NCBI RefSeq assembly: GCF_016811105.1
Contig: NZ_JAFBGM010000001.1
Coordinates: 806,001 to 870,000 of the forward strand
Source of the DNA: Aurantibacter crassamenti
Lineage (GTDB): Bacteria > Bacteroidota > Bacteroidia > Flavobacteriales > Flavobacteriaceae
Reading direction: 5' to 3'
DNA length: 64,000 bases
Under the pieces are notes generated by a model, which saw nothing but the letters and a program-made list of their open reading frames with translations, was not told the DNA's origin and made no database searches. Shown piece by piece: positions 9,851 to 20,709 of this stretch. Made by a program: the position numbers and the translations under genes. How positions within the stretch are numbered: position 1 is the first letter of the stretch; every line of letters starts with the position of its first letter.

Positions 9851-9881
9851 CAAATATAAAGTTATGCTTAAGATTTACAAC
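9851..9881 (-). promoter_or_regulatory. Bacteroidota-type promoter of the HTH-brxABC-pglX operon
   Basis: On the minus strand GTTG (9878-9881) is followed after 19 bases by TATATTTG (9851-9858). This matches the Bacteroidota housekeeping sigma consensus, TTTG/TTG at -33 and TAnnTTTG at -7, with the right spacing. It places the transcript start near 9844, about 30 bases before the HTH start. Confidence 0.6.
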
Positions 9882-9929
9882 GATTTTTGAACTAAAAACT
9901 TTGTTTCCTAAATAGCACTCAACTATTAC

Positions 9930-11105
9930 TTAATCTTGATATTCACTAGCGCTTTTTAGATTTAAATTTTTAGGTAACTGATTTAAAACAATACTTTCTA
10001 TGCCGCCTGGATTAAAGTAAAATACATCTAGAATACCCGATAATTTTGTTTTTAAATCAATTCCGGTATTTAAAAAATCCTTTTCTCGATATGTTATTAT
10101 TCTTTTTGCATTTGATTTGTCATGCGAATCGTCTAAATAAAACGGTGGAGATTTTAGTTGCTTCAATTTCGTATGAATTTCTTTTAAACTAATAAGTCCT
10201 TCAGTATTTAGTAATTCATTAAATAATACAAATGCAATACCTATTTTATTTTTTTCAATAATTTCCACTCCTGAATTAACACAAAAGCATAAGTTGGGAT
10301 TACTCGGGTGGCAATACCAGTCATTAATATATTTATAGCCTCGTTCTGCAAACACTTCTTTAATCGTGTCTTCTATAAAAGAAATTGCTTTTAATCTTTT
10401 ACTAACAATCTCACTAACTGCCTCTTTTTGTTCTATTAAGGAATTAAGAAGTTTATCTAACTGAGGTTTATCCATTTTATTTTTATAATGTGAATTAATC
10501 GTTTTTATATATTCTCTTAGGTAGAATATATTGGTATCATTCTCAACATGACTTAGAATCAAATTCTCTTGAACTCGATTTATCAATTGTTGATGGGTAA
10601 TACTTATAAATTTGTACTTACCATTTTCAAATTCCAAAGTTGTTTGTGTATCCAATGACAGTATAATACCAAGTATATTCCCTGTAGATTGCTTGGCATG
10701 ATTTATGTAAACCTCAAATGGATTGTTTACATGATGATATAATTTATTTTCAATTAAGACGCTCCAAGATTTAGCTTTCAAAATAATGTCAATCCTTTTT
10801 TGCCTATTCTCAAGTAATGGAGCATTGCGTGTTACTTCTTCAATCAATACTGAAAAATCACCTTTATAAACATCTACATTAACTCCTGGGTAATTCTTTT
10901 CATCAATTAATTGTATTAAGGAATCGAAAAACAAAGTACCAAAGCCATGCTCCTCTTTAGAATTAAAAAAATAAGCCACTAATTTAGAATTAATAGTCTC
11001 TCTTCTATCAATGCCTAGAATATCAAACAAATTCTTATTCCGCTTTCTCGGTAATTCTGGAAGCTGTTTTGCTACCTTATCAATTTTTATATATATCTCA
11101 CTCAT
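9930..11105 (-). CDS. PD-(D/E)XK nuclease family protein in defence island
   Basis: 391-aa protein resembling the PD-(D/E)XK nuclease superfamily group often annotated PDDEXK_4. The active-site signature is visible as D106 in RIDIILKAK followed by E119-N-K121 in VLIENK; E89 or E90 may be the helix glutamate. The segment before it (NSKLVAYFFNSKEEHGFG, residues 39-56) is a common N-terminal feature of the group. It overlaps the preceding 155-aa gene by 8 bp, so the two are probably translated together. It lies between the Druantia-like pair and the BREX operon. A role in cutting phage or invading DNA is inferred from fold and place; the target is unknown. Confidence 0.8.
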   Translation of the reverse strand: MSEIYIKIDKVAKQLPELPRKRNKNLFDILGIDRRETINSKLVAYFFNSKEEHGFGTLFFDSLIQLIDEKNYPGVNVDVYKGDFSVLIEEVTRNAPLLENRQKRIDIILKAKSWSVLIENKLYHHVNNPFEVYINHAKQSTGNILGIILSLDTQTTLEFENGKYKFISITHQQLINRVQENLILSHVENDTNIFYLREYIKTINSHYKNKMDKPQLDKLLNSLIEQKEAVSEIVSKRLKAISFIEDTIKEVFAERGYKYINDWYCHPSNPNLCFCVNSGVEIIEKNKIGIAFVLFNELLNTEGLISLKEIHTKLKQLKSPPFYLDDSHDKSNAKRIITYREKDFLNTGIDLKTKLSGILDVFYFNPGGIESIVLNQLPKNLNLKSASEYQD

Positions 11106-11565
11106 TAAAATTCAATTTTATCATTTCTTGTTTATTTAAAAAGGCATTGCATACTCTAACTTCAAATAAAATTTCATCTCTAATATCGAATAGGATTCCG
11201 AAGTCTCTTCCATAAACCACTCTATTCATTGGTTCTGGGGCTAGCGAATGAATGAACTCAAATTCATAAACAATCATATCCTTACCATATTCACAAGCAA
11301 TACAACGACTTTCTGATGTGGTAACATCACTATACAACCTAGAACCTTCATTTTCTTTCTGCCAACCGGTGATATAAGGACTGAGAGCTTCAACAAAATC
11401 AATTGAATCTTGAAAATGAGCTATTTGATATTTATCAAGAACAGCTTTAACCGGAGTCATATCTATTTTCTTCAATGCAACATCCATTTCATTTTTGAAT
11501 TGATTAGTCAATTCAGGAGTGAAACAGTCACTGATGTTTTTTTGCGAAACTTTTTTCTCTTGCAT
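11098..11565 (-). CDS. Unrecognised 155-aa protein paired with the PD-(D/E)XK nuclease
   Basis: I do not recognise a family. The protein is soluble, with no signal peptide or membrane segment. The N-terminal half is charged and helical, and the C-terminal half is richer in beta-strand, with a CIAC pair near residue 88 and aromatic, acidic strands after it. The 3' end overlaps the nuclease start by 8 bp. A separate intergenic gap of 64 bp divides it from the helicase gene upstream, so it may have its own promoter or be read through. By analogy with other two-gene defence modules it could be a sensor, an immunity partner or an adaptor of the nuclease; this is inference only. Confidence 0.75.
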   Translation of the reverse strand: MQEKKVSQKNISDCFTPELTNQFKNEMDVALKKIDMTPVKAVLDKYQIAHFQDSIDFVEALSPYITGWQKENEGSRLYSDVTTSESRCIACEYGKDMIVYEFEFIHSLAPEPMNRVVYGRDFGILFDIRDEILFEVRVCNAFLNKQEMIKLNFNE

Positions 11566-11629
11566 AATTTTATTAATTAAATCTTACTCCAAATTTAGAA
11601 AGTATGTATGCAGTATATAGCCGGCTGTA

Positions 11630-14600
11630 TTAATCTATACTAATGTTATAAATAATATCATGACTAACATCTTTTCTAATCTCAAACACCTGATTGTTCA
11701 TTTTCATATCATTTGATGTCAACCTATCTATTGGTTTTAAACCGTGAGCGATACCAGCATCTATTCTAATACTAAATGATGTTTCTTCTGATTTAAACTC
11801 AAAATAACGATAGTGAGGTAATCGTCGCTCTTCTTTAAAATCGATAGCAAAATCAAAATTTACAGAAAGCTCCTTAAGATCATATACATAATCATCGAGT
11901 TCCTTATAATTGTGAATTATATACTCTGGATAATTGAAGCTTTTAAAATCTGTTTTAGATAAATGCACATTGAACTGAGAAACCTCTATTGACCAGATTT
12001 CTCTGATTTGATTTATGAACTGTAAAATTAGACGTAACGAAAACTCGGACTGATTATACTTATCAAAATAGGAAACCTGGTAAGTCTTGTCGCTAACCTT
12101 AGAAAGTAGCTCTTTTAAGTTTAAAAGATTTTCAGACATTAACAATGCTACATCGTTACTTTGGCTGTTTCTAGGTAGATTTCCTTTAATTCTAGATTCG
12201 TATAAATTACTGGTTGAAAAGTTTGGCACCACATAAACAGCATGATTCAACGATATAAAATTTTCAACTTTATAAATCTTTTCTTTAAAATCTACAGACC
12301 ATTCTGGACTTAAGCTATCATAGCCTTCATTAGAAATATAGCCAACACACTTGTTATTTTGCAAAATTACAGATGCATGAATCGCGTAGTTTTTAAGCTT
12401 ATTACCTATTCCTTGCTTTAGATTAAAATTATAAGATAATAAGTGTACTGAAATTTTCTCTTGATTGTTTGAGTATGAAATTTCACCTTCAACTATTAAA
12501 TTGACAACTATTCTTTCTCTCTTTAATTCCTCTAACCATTTTAAACTTTCAATGTCCCATTCGGAAATTGTATTGTTAACATGAATATTAATTGATTTAA
12601 TACCATAGTGATAATTAAGTCTTTTAACTTCATCATGCATAGAACCAAAGACCAAACTAACATCATTATTAGGTGTATTTAAATCTTTAGGAAGTTGATT
12701 TTCTAGTGCAGCACGCAACCAATCAATAGCCAAATGACGGTCTAAATCTTCAATATGCCATTGTGTACTTCTATCTATCATGCATTTAGTACATGCATTT
12801 TGACAATCACAATTATCTAAAACTTTCAATGCAAGATTCAATATTTTTTCTGCATATAACCTGAATTGCGATGCGTAGCCGGCACCACCTTTTGCAGTAT
12901 CATATATAAATATTGTTTGATAACCTTTGTATTGTTTAATACCAAAACCTAATTCAGATTCTTCTACAGCCAAATACTCAGCAAGAGACTTACTAAAAAT
13001 AACCCCTAATGAATATGCTAGCATTTTATCATTAACGAATGATTGATTTTTATTTTTTAGGCGTATTTCAGTAAAATCAGTATTAAATCTACTTCCTAAA
13101 ATTATATGCTCTCGTATATTTTGGGCAGAGCATAAGCTTTCTCCATTGTTATCTTTTCCTCCTCTCAAACGTTTATGATTTTCTAAACGTTCCGTAGACA
13201 TCTCGACCCTTCCACAATCTAGACATAAGCTATACCCCTCGCCTTCTCCTGTATTATAAAATAGTACTTGGGTTTCAGTTTCACTTGAACTAGTTCTGAA
13301 ATCAATGAATTGATTCTGATCTTTAGCCCAAGGCTTAATATTCAACAATAGAGGTTCTAAATATTGAGGCTTACTTTTTTCAGAAATAACTCTGGTTGGA
13401 GTACTGAATAAATCAATGGAAAATCCTGCCGGTTCAACTAACTCTGTAAACGACTTTCTGTCTTCCCCTAAATCTAAACCATTAAAAGAATTTACCGCGT
13501 TACATTCAGGACAGTTATCCCCTACTTTCTCTCCTAAATCAACTGTGCGTTGGTATCCACAGCTTCGGCAACCTTGTATAACATTTCTTTCAGTAGCTTG
13601 CCCCCAATTGTTTTTCATCACAATTCCTGAAGACTTATAATTAAGCCCATCAATAAGAATATTATTACCTGGAGCAAACTCTGTAAGAGCTCTAGAAATG
13701 GTATAGCTTGGATTGGATTTAAATTTGCTTTTACTCTTTTGTAAATCGGATAAGGTGATTTTTTCAAAATCAACTATCCCTGTTGGCAAACCTGCATTTG
13801 GCAAAAAGTTCTCTTCTGCTAGATAATTAAGTACGAATTTCTGTAAAAATTGACCTTTTCTATACCCTATCGCTTTATAAGCAGGACTAGAATCTCCAAA
13901 TTCCTTTTTTAATTCTGAAAGTTTCTTTTCGAAGCCTTCTTTTTGACTTCTAATTTTAATTATAGTTCGGTTAAAATTATCCTTAACAGTTGAAATTAAT
14001 TCTTCTGAACTTGCTTCTGATAATTGCGTGTCTTTAACAATATAACTAAGCTCCTTTTGATACTGTAAAACCTCATCTCCATCTAACCAATTGAGAAAAC
14101 TTTCAGCTATGCTTGGTGTATCTTCATAATAAAACTTCTCAATATTCTCTTTTACGTTTAAACCTCTATTGGTATTTTGCTGAGACCTAACAAAGAAGCC
14201 AAACAACAATGAATTCACGTGCCTTTCAACTATGTTTTTACTATCGAAAGCAAGAATTGGTGAAGCTATTTTATGCTCTAGCGCCCACTTTGGATTATTC
14301 ATAGTACGCAGACCAATAGGGTTTGGAGCACAAAATGTCAAAGCCAGAGATTTATTCTCGGAACGACGCCCGGCTCTACCAGTTCTTTGTAGATAATTTG
14401 CTGGCATAGGCGGAACATTACTCATTACAACAGCTGAGATACCGCCAATATCTACACCCATCTCCATGGTAGTAGAACAACTAAGAACATTTATCTCTCC
14501 ATTCTCAAATTGCTCTTCTAATTCTTTAAGTCTTCTCTTGTCTTGCTGAGCTGAGTGCTCACCTGCCAAATATAATTTAGAATAATCAAAAATTCGTTCG

Positions 14601-17569
14601 TGTAAATCATTCCAAAGTCCTTTTTCTCTTGCACCAATACTATTTTCTTTCAACCATGATGAAACCTCATCATTTGATATAGTTACATTTTCTCCATTCT
14701 TATGAAACGGTTTAGAAAATACTGGAAACTCATAATTCTTAGACTCATCTATTTTATAATTATCAATATTATTTGATTCTAAATTTCCTTTGATTAAAGG
14801 AGAATACCCTCTGAATACTTTATCAATTAATCTATTCGTTACCGGACATAAAAACTCTTTACCTGCTATCTCAAAATTGGTGCTCTCAAAAAAATCAAGC
14901 TTAAACCCAGCCCCGTCTTCCTTTAAAACCTTTTGCTGTAATGTTCTCCATATTTTTTCTAGAAGTTCATTCAATAAGTCTTCTCTTTCTTCATTAATTT
15001 CGGTACGATCATGCCATTCCAGTCCCGCACAAATCAATAAAACCAAACGAGATTGGGCAATTGATTGTGAATTATATAATCGCCATTTTTTAGCATTTAC
15101 AATTTCATTATTTGAAGGATAAATAGATTCAGAGCGGTAGAATTTGGAGGTAAATACTCGCATCGAATCATCTAAGAAAAAATTGAAATTATATCTAATT
15201 ATATAATCTGTGGCAATCTTTAAAAGATTTACCCACTCCGTATTATCAATCCCCATTTTTACAGCTATATCAGGTGCTTGAAGATTATCAAGACTTGGAT
15301 AAACTATATTTATTAAACCAAGATTTTCCAATGAACGCTCTCTTGGTATTCTTCTTGCGAATTGGTCGTATAATAAGGATTTAGCATATGCCTCGTTCTC
15401 AATTGCTAAATTATTCCCTCTTGCACCTTTTTTAAATAAGGTTTTAAAATCCTCTTTCTCTTTAATGAAATCAACAATTTCTCTCCATGAAGATCTACTT
15501 GCTAATAAATTTGATGAATTACCGCTTTGTGTTAACGCGGCATCAATTGCATCAATATCTTCTTGTAATCTTATCTTTCTAAATGGAAGTGTATTTTCAA
15601 GATCTATTACCAATTTAGCTCTTTCTAAAAGTAATTCACTTCTACTTGAATCAATCTTATTAGCATGGGCTTTTTTTAAGAGGTAATGATATACTTGATA
15701 ACGAATCCAATCGCTTTCACTATCAATATTAATTAAGGCTGAAATCTTTGCCGTCCCTTGTCTACTGTCTGTAAATGAAATATATTTTCTTCCTTTATAA
15801 AGAGTTTTTGTCGTTTGCTTTTCTGCAACTTCAGTTTGATCTAATACTATATCTGAAAGAATTCTATTGGTAAATGCAGATGAAATTCTAAAATGAATTG
15901 GATACTCATTTTGATTTCCACAATGAGGACAATGAGTATCATCTGTCATAAAAAAATCTTCACTACCATAATCAATAGTATCATCATTGTTAACACCACA
16001 AGGGGTTAAATCAATATCTTGATTGGTTTGACCTCTATTAATAAGTCTAATTAAGCCATTATCTCTTCTTTCATCACTTCTTTTTTCTTCGTCTTCATTA
16101 TCGGTCTCATTTTCTACACTAAATGCTTCATAACCTAAAGATGCTTTTTGTCTTATTCTATCTAATTTTGGAGTTGCTCCTTTAACTCTTTCTCCTTCCA
16201 TCATCATATTACCACAACTTCTACATGCAATAAGTTCTAATAAAGGGTGACCACAAGAACATTTTTTACCTGCGATAGTATACATGGTACCCATAGCTTT
16301 ATTAGGTTTTTCTCCTTTATGTTTATCACATTTTTTGTTCGTACACACATAGACACCACCTATTCCTCTCGTAAAAAAATGCCCTCTAACTGGAAGTAAA
16401 TTTTCATTATTTACCTTTTGCTCTGAAAGAGTATCAATTATTGCAAGCTGTTCTAGCTTATTGGAAACATTAAAATCTTTACCTATTTCACTTTGTAAAA
16501 TCGCTTTGCTGTTTAAAAATTTTTGTCTCAGAAGTTTTATGTTGTTTTTAGATAATATAGGAGACAAATTAGGTATATCTTGATCCAAAATTTGATTGTT
16601 TACACGCTCACCTGTAATAACCTCAATTTGATCTTTAGAAATTCCGCATAAATCTGACATGAATTTTTTAAGAGAATCTGTATTTCCACTTCCTACGGTA
16701 GCTGAGGTAATTGCAAATCTTACATCCTCTATATTCACTTCAAATGCAGATACAACACGTCTTATTAGTAGGGCAATTTCAGCGGCTTTAGAACCGGTTA
16801 AAGTATGGGCTTCGTCTAATAAAATCCACCTTAAAGCTCCTTTAGATTTTTCTATAATTGGAACATCAGCATTACGAACCAACATATACTCTAACATTGT
16901 TGGATTTGTGAATAAAATTTGAGGCGGTGTTGCTCTAATTTGTTCTCTAGAAATTAATTCTGGTAACGCTTTTTGTTTTTTATCCTTCCCACTTTCTTTA
17001 TTTGGTGTATCACCTGTTAGCAGCGCATACTTAACTCCATCTAGAGCAGAGCACCAAGCATGCATACGTTTTCTTTGACTATCTATCAACGCATTTAAGG
17101 GATACAAGAAAATAGCATTTACTCCATCTTGATTTTTACAGTTCTCATGAATATCATGTATAACAGGTAGCATAAAACATTCTGTCTTACCAGAACCTGT
17201 TCCAGTAGTAACTGCAATCGAATTCTTTTTATCCAAAAGCATTTTCCAACTTTCTAATTGGTGTTTGTATGGTTTTCTGTCCTTTGGGAATCTAAAATCT
17301 TTGTCTTTAATAGCATCTAAAGCATTTATAAACTCTTGATTAAATATTCCTGCAGATTCTCCAAACTCAATTTTACCTTGTTCCCACGGAAAAGTATTTT
17401 GAAAAACCGCGTCTGCCATGATAGGCTCTTGAGAAAGTAAAAATCTAAAATAGTCCTGAATTTCTTTATCTCCTGTAGCCCAAAGCGAAAGAATTGCATC
17501 GGTTAATCTATTTTCTGTTTTAGAATAAAAGTCTTTGAAATTCATAGGTTTAGTTTCCGTTAAGGACAT
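11630..17569 (-). CDS. druE: Giant DEAD/DEAH helicase with DUF1998-type C-terminus, DruE-like
   Basis: 1979-aa superfamily 2 helicase. Walker A/motif I is TTGTGSGKT at about residues 121-129, DEAH at 252-255 and the motif [10 protein letters not shown] near 1060. Zinc-type Cys clusters lie near 405-460 (CTNKKC, CSCG, CRSCG), near 545 (CPHC), near 1345-1370 (CRSCG, CPEC) and near 1585-1600 ([10 protein letters not shown]), the last being typical of the DUF1998/MZB end. Length, helicase plus DUF1998, and the upstream ~1,000-aa partner match DruE of Druantia type III; DrmA of DISARM is similar in domains but shorter and would have DrmB and DrmC beside it. A C-terminal part of about 370 residues after the DUF1998 region is unassigned. 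It overlaps the upstream gene by 20 bp. Helicase identity is secure; the DruE name is a family-level inference. Confidence 0.8.
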   Translation of the reverse strand: MSLTETKPMNFKDFYSKTENRLTDAILSLWATGDKEIQDYFRFLLSQEPIMADAVFQNTFPWEQGKIEFGESAGIFNQEFINALDAIKDKDFRFPKDRKPYKHQLESWKMLLDKKNSIAVTTGTGSGKTECFMLPVIHDIHENCKNQDGVNAIFLYPLNALIDSQRKRMHAWCSALDGVKYALLTGDTPNKESGKDKKQKALPELISREQIRATPPQILFTNPTMLEYMLVRNADVPIIEKSKGALRWILLDEAHTLTGSKAAEIALLIRRVVSAFEVNIEDVRFAITSATVGSGNTDSLKKFMSDLCGISKDQIEVITGERVNNQILDQDIPNLSPILSKNNIKLLRQKFLNSKAILQSEIGKDFNVSNKLEQLAIIDTLSEQKVNNENLLPVRGHFFTRGIGGVYVCTNKKCDKHKGEKPNKAMGTMYTIAGKKCSCGHPLLELIACRSCGNMMMEGERVKGATPKLDRIRQKASLGYEAFSVENETDNEDEEKRSDERRDNGLIRLINRGQTNQDIDLTPCGVNNDDTIDYGSEDFFMTDDTHCPHCGNQNEYPIHFRISSAFTNRILSDIVLDQTEVAEKQTTKTLYKGRKYISFTDSRQGTAKISALINIDSESDWIRYQVYHYLLKKAHANKIDSSRSELLLERAKLVIDLENTLPFRKIRLQEDIDAIDAALTQSGNSSNLLASRSSWREIVDFIKEKEDFKTLFKKGARGNNLAIENEAYAKSLLYDQFARRIPRERSLENLGLINIVYPSLDNLQAPDIAVKMGIDNTEWVNLLKIATDYIIRYNFNFFLDDSMRVFTSKFYRSESIYPSNNEIVNAKKWRLYNSQSIAQSRLVLLICAGLEWHDRTEINEEREDLLNELLEKIWRTLQQKVLKEDGAGFKLDFFESTNFEIAGKEFLCPVTNRLIDKVFRGYSPLIKGNLESNNIDNYKIDESKNYEFPVFSKPFHKNGENVTISNDEVSSWLKENSIGAREKGLWNDLHERIFDYSKLYLAGEHSAQQDKRRLKELEEQFENGEINVLSCSTTMEMGVDIGGISAVVMSNVPPMPANYLQRTGRAGRRSENKSLALTFCAPNPIGLRTMNNPKWALEHKIASPILAFDSKNIVERHVNSLLFGFFVRSQQNTNRGLNVKENIEKFYYEDTPSIAESFLNWLDGDEVLQYQKELSYIVKDTQLSEASSEELISTVKDNFNRTIIKIRSQKEGFEKKLSELKKEFGDSSPAYKAIGYRKGQFLQKFVLNYLAEENFLPNAGLPTGIVDFEKITLSDLQKSKSKFKSNPSYTISRALTEFAPGNNILIDGLNYKSSGIVMKNNWGQATERNVIQGCRSCGYQRTVDLGEKVGDNCPECNAVNSFNGLDLGEDRKSFTELVEPAGFSIDLFSTPTRVISEKSKPQYLEPLLLNIKPWAKDQNQFIDFRTSSSETETQVLFYNTGEGEGYSLCLDCGRVEMSTERLENHKRLRGGKDNNGESLCSAQNIREHIILGSRFNTDFTEIRLKNKNQSFVNDKMLAYSLGVIFSKSLAEYLAVEESELGFGIKQYKGYQTIFIYDTAKGGAGYASQFRLYAEKILNLALKVLDNCDCQNACTKCMIDRSTQWHIEDLDRHLAIDWLRAALENQLPKDLNTPNNDVSLVFGSMHDEVKRLNYHYGIKSINIHVNNTISEWDIESLKWLEELKRERIVVNLIVEGEISYSNNQEKISVHLLSYNFNLKQGIGNKLKNYAIHASVILQNNKCVGYISNEGYDSLSPEWSVDFKEKIYKVENFISLNHAVYVVPNFSTSNLYESRIKGNLPRNSQSNDVALLMSENLLNLKELLSKVSDKTYQVSYFDKYNQSEFSLRLILQFINQIREIWSIEVSQFNVHLSKTDFKSFNYPEYIIHNYKELDDYVYDLKELSVNFDFAIDFKEERRLPHYRYFEFKSEETSFSIRIDAGIAHGLKPIDRLTSNDMKMNNQVFEIRKDVSHDIIYNISID

Positions 17570-20500
17570 GTAAAATGATACTATTGTAAAAATCTGGTTT
17601 CAAATATTGGCTATATTGGATATTTCTTCTAATTACATCTCTAAATTCACCACCACCCCATATAGGGTTCTTATTTTCAATATTGTTAATTGATTCTGCA
17701 ACTGCAATTGGTGATCTCAATAATACTTTTACTGCTTTATGCTGTTCGATATGAACACTATAATTATCACTAATCTTAGGACTATAATATGGAAGTTCTT
17801 TTAATACTCTTTCACCTAATTGCTGACGAAGATCTAATATATCTCGTTGAGTAATACTGTTAGTCTCGATTTTGGCTCCACTAATAAATTTGAAAAGTTT
17901 CGTCTGACCATTTAAACTTAAATAGGATGAAAGAAGTTCTAGAATATGATTGTAGTAGTTATTACCAGTAAGCTCATTAACTTCTTCAATAGCATTACCC
18001 CAATCTATTTTCGAAATCCAATGAAAACAAAAACCTAAATCTTTCTCCATCTCTGGGATAACATTTTGGATATATTCATTCGGATCATGGTGATTAATAC
18101 CCAAATAGAGAAAAGCTCTTGACGCCACATTCGAACTCCTGGAAATTGCTCTTAATTGGTCAAAAGTTGAGAATGGGATATCAAAATCTATACAGATTTT
18201 AAAATAAGACAATACTTGTTTCCAAATTTCATCGCTGAAACCCGTTGAAGAAAGATTGGTATGATAATTTTCAATTCTTTCTGCCTTATCAATACCCGAG
18301 TAAAATTCAGTGGTCTTAACAAATCTTGGCATCAACTGCTTACCATCTATTTTAGAAGAAAAAACTATCAATTCATTAGATTCAATAGTTTCTGGAATTT
18401 CATAACCGTTTTCTGACTTAATTAAAGCAATTGGTGTTATATTTTCGGAATTACAATTTAAAGCTACGGCATATAATTCTAATTTATCACTTGAGTTAAA
18501 AACATCTACACAGGACTCTAATTGATTACCAACATCTAGCATATGACTAAAGCCCGAAATTTTATAACTCCTTCTATAACTTCCCTCCGACAATTCTAGG
18601 GTTACTGTATTTTCATGATTCATGACATCAGCTAAATACAAAAGCCTAACAATTTCATCTTTATAAGCTATTAATGGCTGTGTTGATTCCTTGATTTCCT
18701 TTGTAATCTTAACATCTGATTTTAAGCTATTCTTTAGCTTTAATAAGGTTTCTCGTTTTGGAGTACTTAATATTCTTAGTCCATAAAGGTTCGCAAGAGA
18801 CAAAGGCTGGTTCTCATCAATAATTCCGCCTTCACAATCAGTAATTGCCATTCCTTGAAATGGAGAACGCATATCGAAAAACAATTTCTTTTTATTAGAA
18901 AGCCCAAAAGAACCTTTTATAATGGAAGGTACTTTTAACTTTTCTTTGTTTACTTTTAATGAATATCGATTTTCAGTTTGTTCCATCTGGACCAAATCTG
19001 TTTCACTTAATTTCAATTCATAAAAATCATTATTACTGAAATCAACGATAGCAGAATCAATAGTTTGCTCTAAGAATCTAACTTTTAAATTTCCAATATT
19101 GAAAAAAGTGTCATGAGCAATTACCCCATCTTTCTCTATTTTTAAATCATAACAGCCTTTTGAAATGTTTTTTATTCTACTAAGACTTTCCCATTCTTCT
19201 TTACCTTTATGCCTTTTAATAAAAGTTGTAAAACGAGTATTGTTTATATCATAACCAGAATCATCATATAAAAGAATTTTAGGAACACCCTGGGTAACGG
19301 CTAAAATTGATTTTAACATCCAACTTGGACGTTTACTTTCAATAACCCAATCAAATGAATCAACACCACTTATATAGGTGTTTTGTTCATTCTCACTCTG
19401 AATTTCAATTTCACCTTCAAATGAAACCCAAGAAAGAGTCTTATCATAAATAGAAATATTAGTTGCTGGTAAAAAACAATGCCAATTATTTGGGTAAAGT
19501 AAAGCAGCATCATTATTCGATACAGTATACCCCTTTACTAATCGCCATTCGTTATCATTAAATCTTGACCATAAACTTGGTTCATCTAAATTGGGAATAG
19601 TTTGAATAAATTCAGGTAACTCAGTTTTTAAATCATCACCAACCACATAAGTATGAGGGATACCTTCTAAGATATCTCTCTCTTCATTTTGACTGCCATA
19701 CCAATCCGTTTTATATTTACCATTAGCCATTTTACGAAAAACACACACTAGATTATCATCCATAAAGAATTGATAATTTCTTTCGGTGGGTTCAAATCTT
19801 AAAATATCACTTAAGGCTTCTTTTGTATAAGTATCTGCAAAACCTAATCTTAGCGTAATTTTTGGCGTATCATTTTTAAAATTTAACAACCAATAATTCT
19901 TAGGTTTAGATTGTCTTTTTTTCTTAACTAATGAATTCCGTTTAATTTTTAAAGCAGTTGAAATTTCTTTCAACGATTCCTCACTTTCAAATAACGAATC
20001 ATATGCCCCGTCATCATTTAGAATAGATCTGACTATTTCAAAACAATTTTCATAAATAGTATCGTTCTGACTAGATTTAGGTAATAAATCTATGATATGG
20101 TTTTTAAATATAAAATCTTCTATAGATTCCGGTTGTTCTTCTAAAACTGCCTCCAAAAAAACCTTATAAACTCCTTTATTTTCAGCAATATGCTTTAATG
20201 GCAACCCACCTTGCAACAATAATGTTTTAAAATAAAGTGTATTTTGTTTTTTAATCCATTTTACCCCTAGCTGTCGTGCACCAATTTTAGCAAGTTTAAA
20301 AAACTCTTCTTTTGTCAGGTTATATTTAAGATTACCCCCTATCGATTCAAATATTTCTTGCTTACTCGGTATACCACCATTATACTTTCGTTTCCACCAT
20401 ACAGCATAGTATAAACAAACGTCTTTAGGGTCTAAATTATAATTTTGCCCATATTTTAGAGTAGAAATAAGCCTATCTAAATCTTCATCACTCATTTCAT

Positions 20501-20570
20501 ATTTCCATAAAGCTTGTTTTTTATCTTGATCACTTTTTTTTGATATCGTTAAGGTTTGAAAAAAAGACAT
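17550..20570 (-). CDS. druH: DruH-like defence protein (Druantia type III partner)
   Basis: 1006-aa protein with no enzyme motif I can point to. The N-terminal ~120 residues hold a segment [13 protein letters not shown] followed by IFESIGG, which I recognise as resembling the STY4851/ECs_5259 family, the family of Druantia DruH. The middle is beta-rich and the C-terminal quarter helical. Its 3' end overlaps the giant helicase by 20 bp, the same order and pairing as druH-druE. DruH function is unknown beyond being required for type III Druantia defence. If the family match fails in a profile search it remains an unknown helicase partner. Confidence 0.6.
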   Translation of the reverse strand: MSFFQTLTISKKSDQDKKQALWKYEMSDEDLDRLISTLKYGQNYNLDPKDVCLYYAVWWKRKYNGGIPSKQEIFESIGGNLKYNLTKEEFFKLAKIGARQLGVKWIKKQNTLYFKTLLLQGGLPLKHIAENKGVYKVFLEAVLEEQPESIEDFIFKNHIIDLLPKSSQNDTIYENCFEIVRSILNDDGAYDSLFESEESLKEISTALKIKRNSLVKKKRQSKPKNYWLLNFKNDTPKITLRLGFADTYTKEALSDILRFEPTERNYQFFMDDNLVCVFRKMANGKYKTDWYGSQNEERDILEGIPHTYVVGDDLKTELPEFIQTIPNLDEPSLWSRFNDNEWRLVKGYTVSNNDAALLYPNNWHCFLPATNISIYDKTLSWVSFEGEIEIQSENEQNTYISGVDSFDWVIESKRPSWMLKSILAVTQGVPKILLYDDSGYDINNTRFTTFIKRHKGKEEWESLSRIKNISKGCYDLKIEKDGVIAHDTFFNIGNLKVRFLEQTIDSAIVDFSNNDFYELKLSETDLVQMEQTENRYSLKVNKEKLKVPSIIKGSFGLSNKKKLFFDMRSPFQGMAITDCEGGIIDENQPLSLANLYGLRILSTPKRETLLKLKNSLKSDVKITKEIKESTQPLIAYKDEIVRLLYLADVMNHENTVTLELSEGSYRRSYKISGFSHMLDVGNQLESCVDVFNSSDKLELYAVALNCNSENITPIALIKSENGYEIPETIESNELIVFSSKIDGKQLMPRFVKTTEFYSGIDKAERIENYHTNLSSTGFSDEIWKQVLSYFKICIDFDIPFSTFDQLRAISRSSNVASRAFLYLGINHHDPNEYIQNVIPEMEKDLGFCFHWISKIDWGNAIEEVNELTGNNYYNHILELLSSYLSLNGQTKLFKFISGAKIETNSITQRDILDLRQQLGERVLKELPYYSPKISDNYSVHIEQHKAVKVLLRSPIAVAESINNIENKNPIWGGGEFRDVIRRNIQYSQYLKPDFYNSIILHVLNGN

Positions 20571-20632
20571 AGATCATTCTGGTATTATGATAGTTCGTTA
20601 ATTTATCTTATTTAAATATAATTTGATTACGG

Positions 20633-20643
20633 TTTACTGTAAA
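20633..20643. promoter_or_regulatory. Small inverted repeat upstream of druH-like gene
   Basis: TTTAC-T-GTAAA is a perfect 5-bp inverted repeat around one base, about 63 bases before the druH-like start codon. It could be an operator half of the WYL regulator system, or chance in AT-rich DNA. Confidence 0.3.
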
Positions 20644-20676
20644 ACGACCTGTTTGGTTTTATAAATCTGACGTAAA

Positions 20677-20699
20677 ATACCGAAATAACTATGCGGTAT
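20677..20699. promoter_or_regulatory. Inverted repeat between WYL gene and druH-like gene, candidate operator
   Basis: ATACCG and CGGTAT form a perfect 6-bp inverted repeat separated by 11 bases, so equivalent bases are about 17 bp apart, suitable for a dimer binding one face of DNA. It lies 11 bases past the WYL stop codon and about 107 bases before the druH-like start. A site for the neighbouring WYL protein is a reasonable guess. Confidence 0.4.
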
Positions 20700-20709
20700 A
20701 ACTGCACAA

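Noticed and set aside
11630-17569. DISARM DrmA as identity of the giant helicase
   Set aside because: DrmA is shorter and accompanied by DrmB and DrmC, neither of which is here; length and the upstream partner fit Druantia better.
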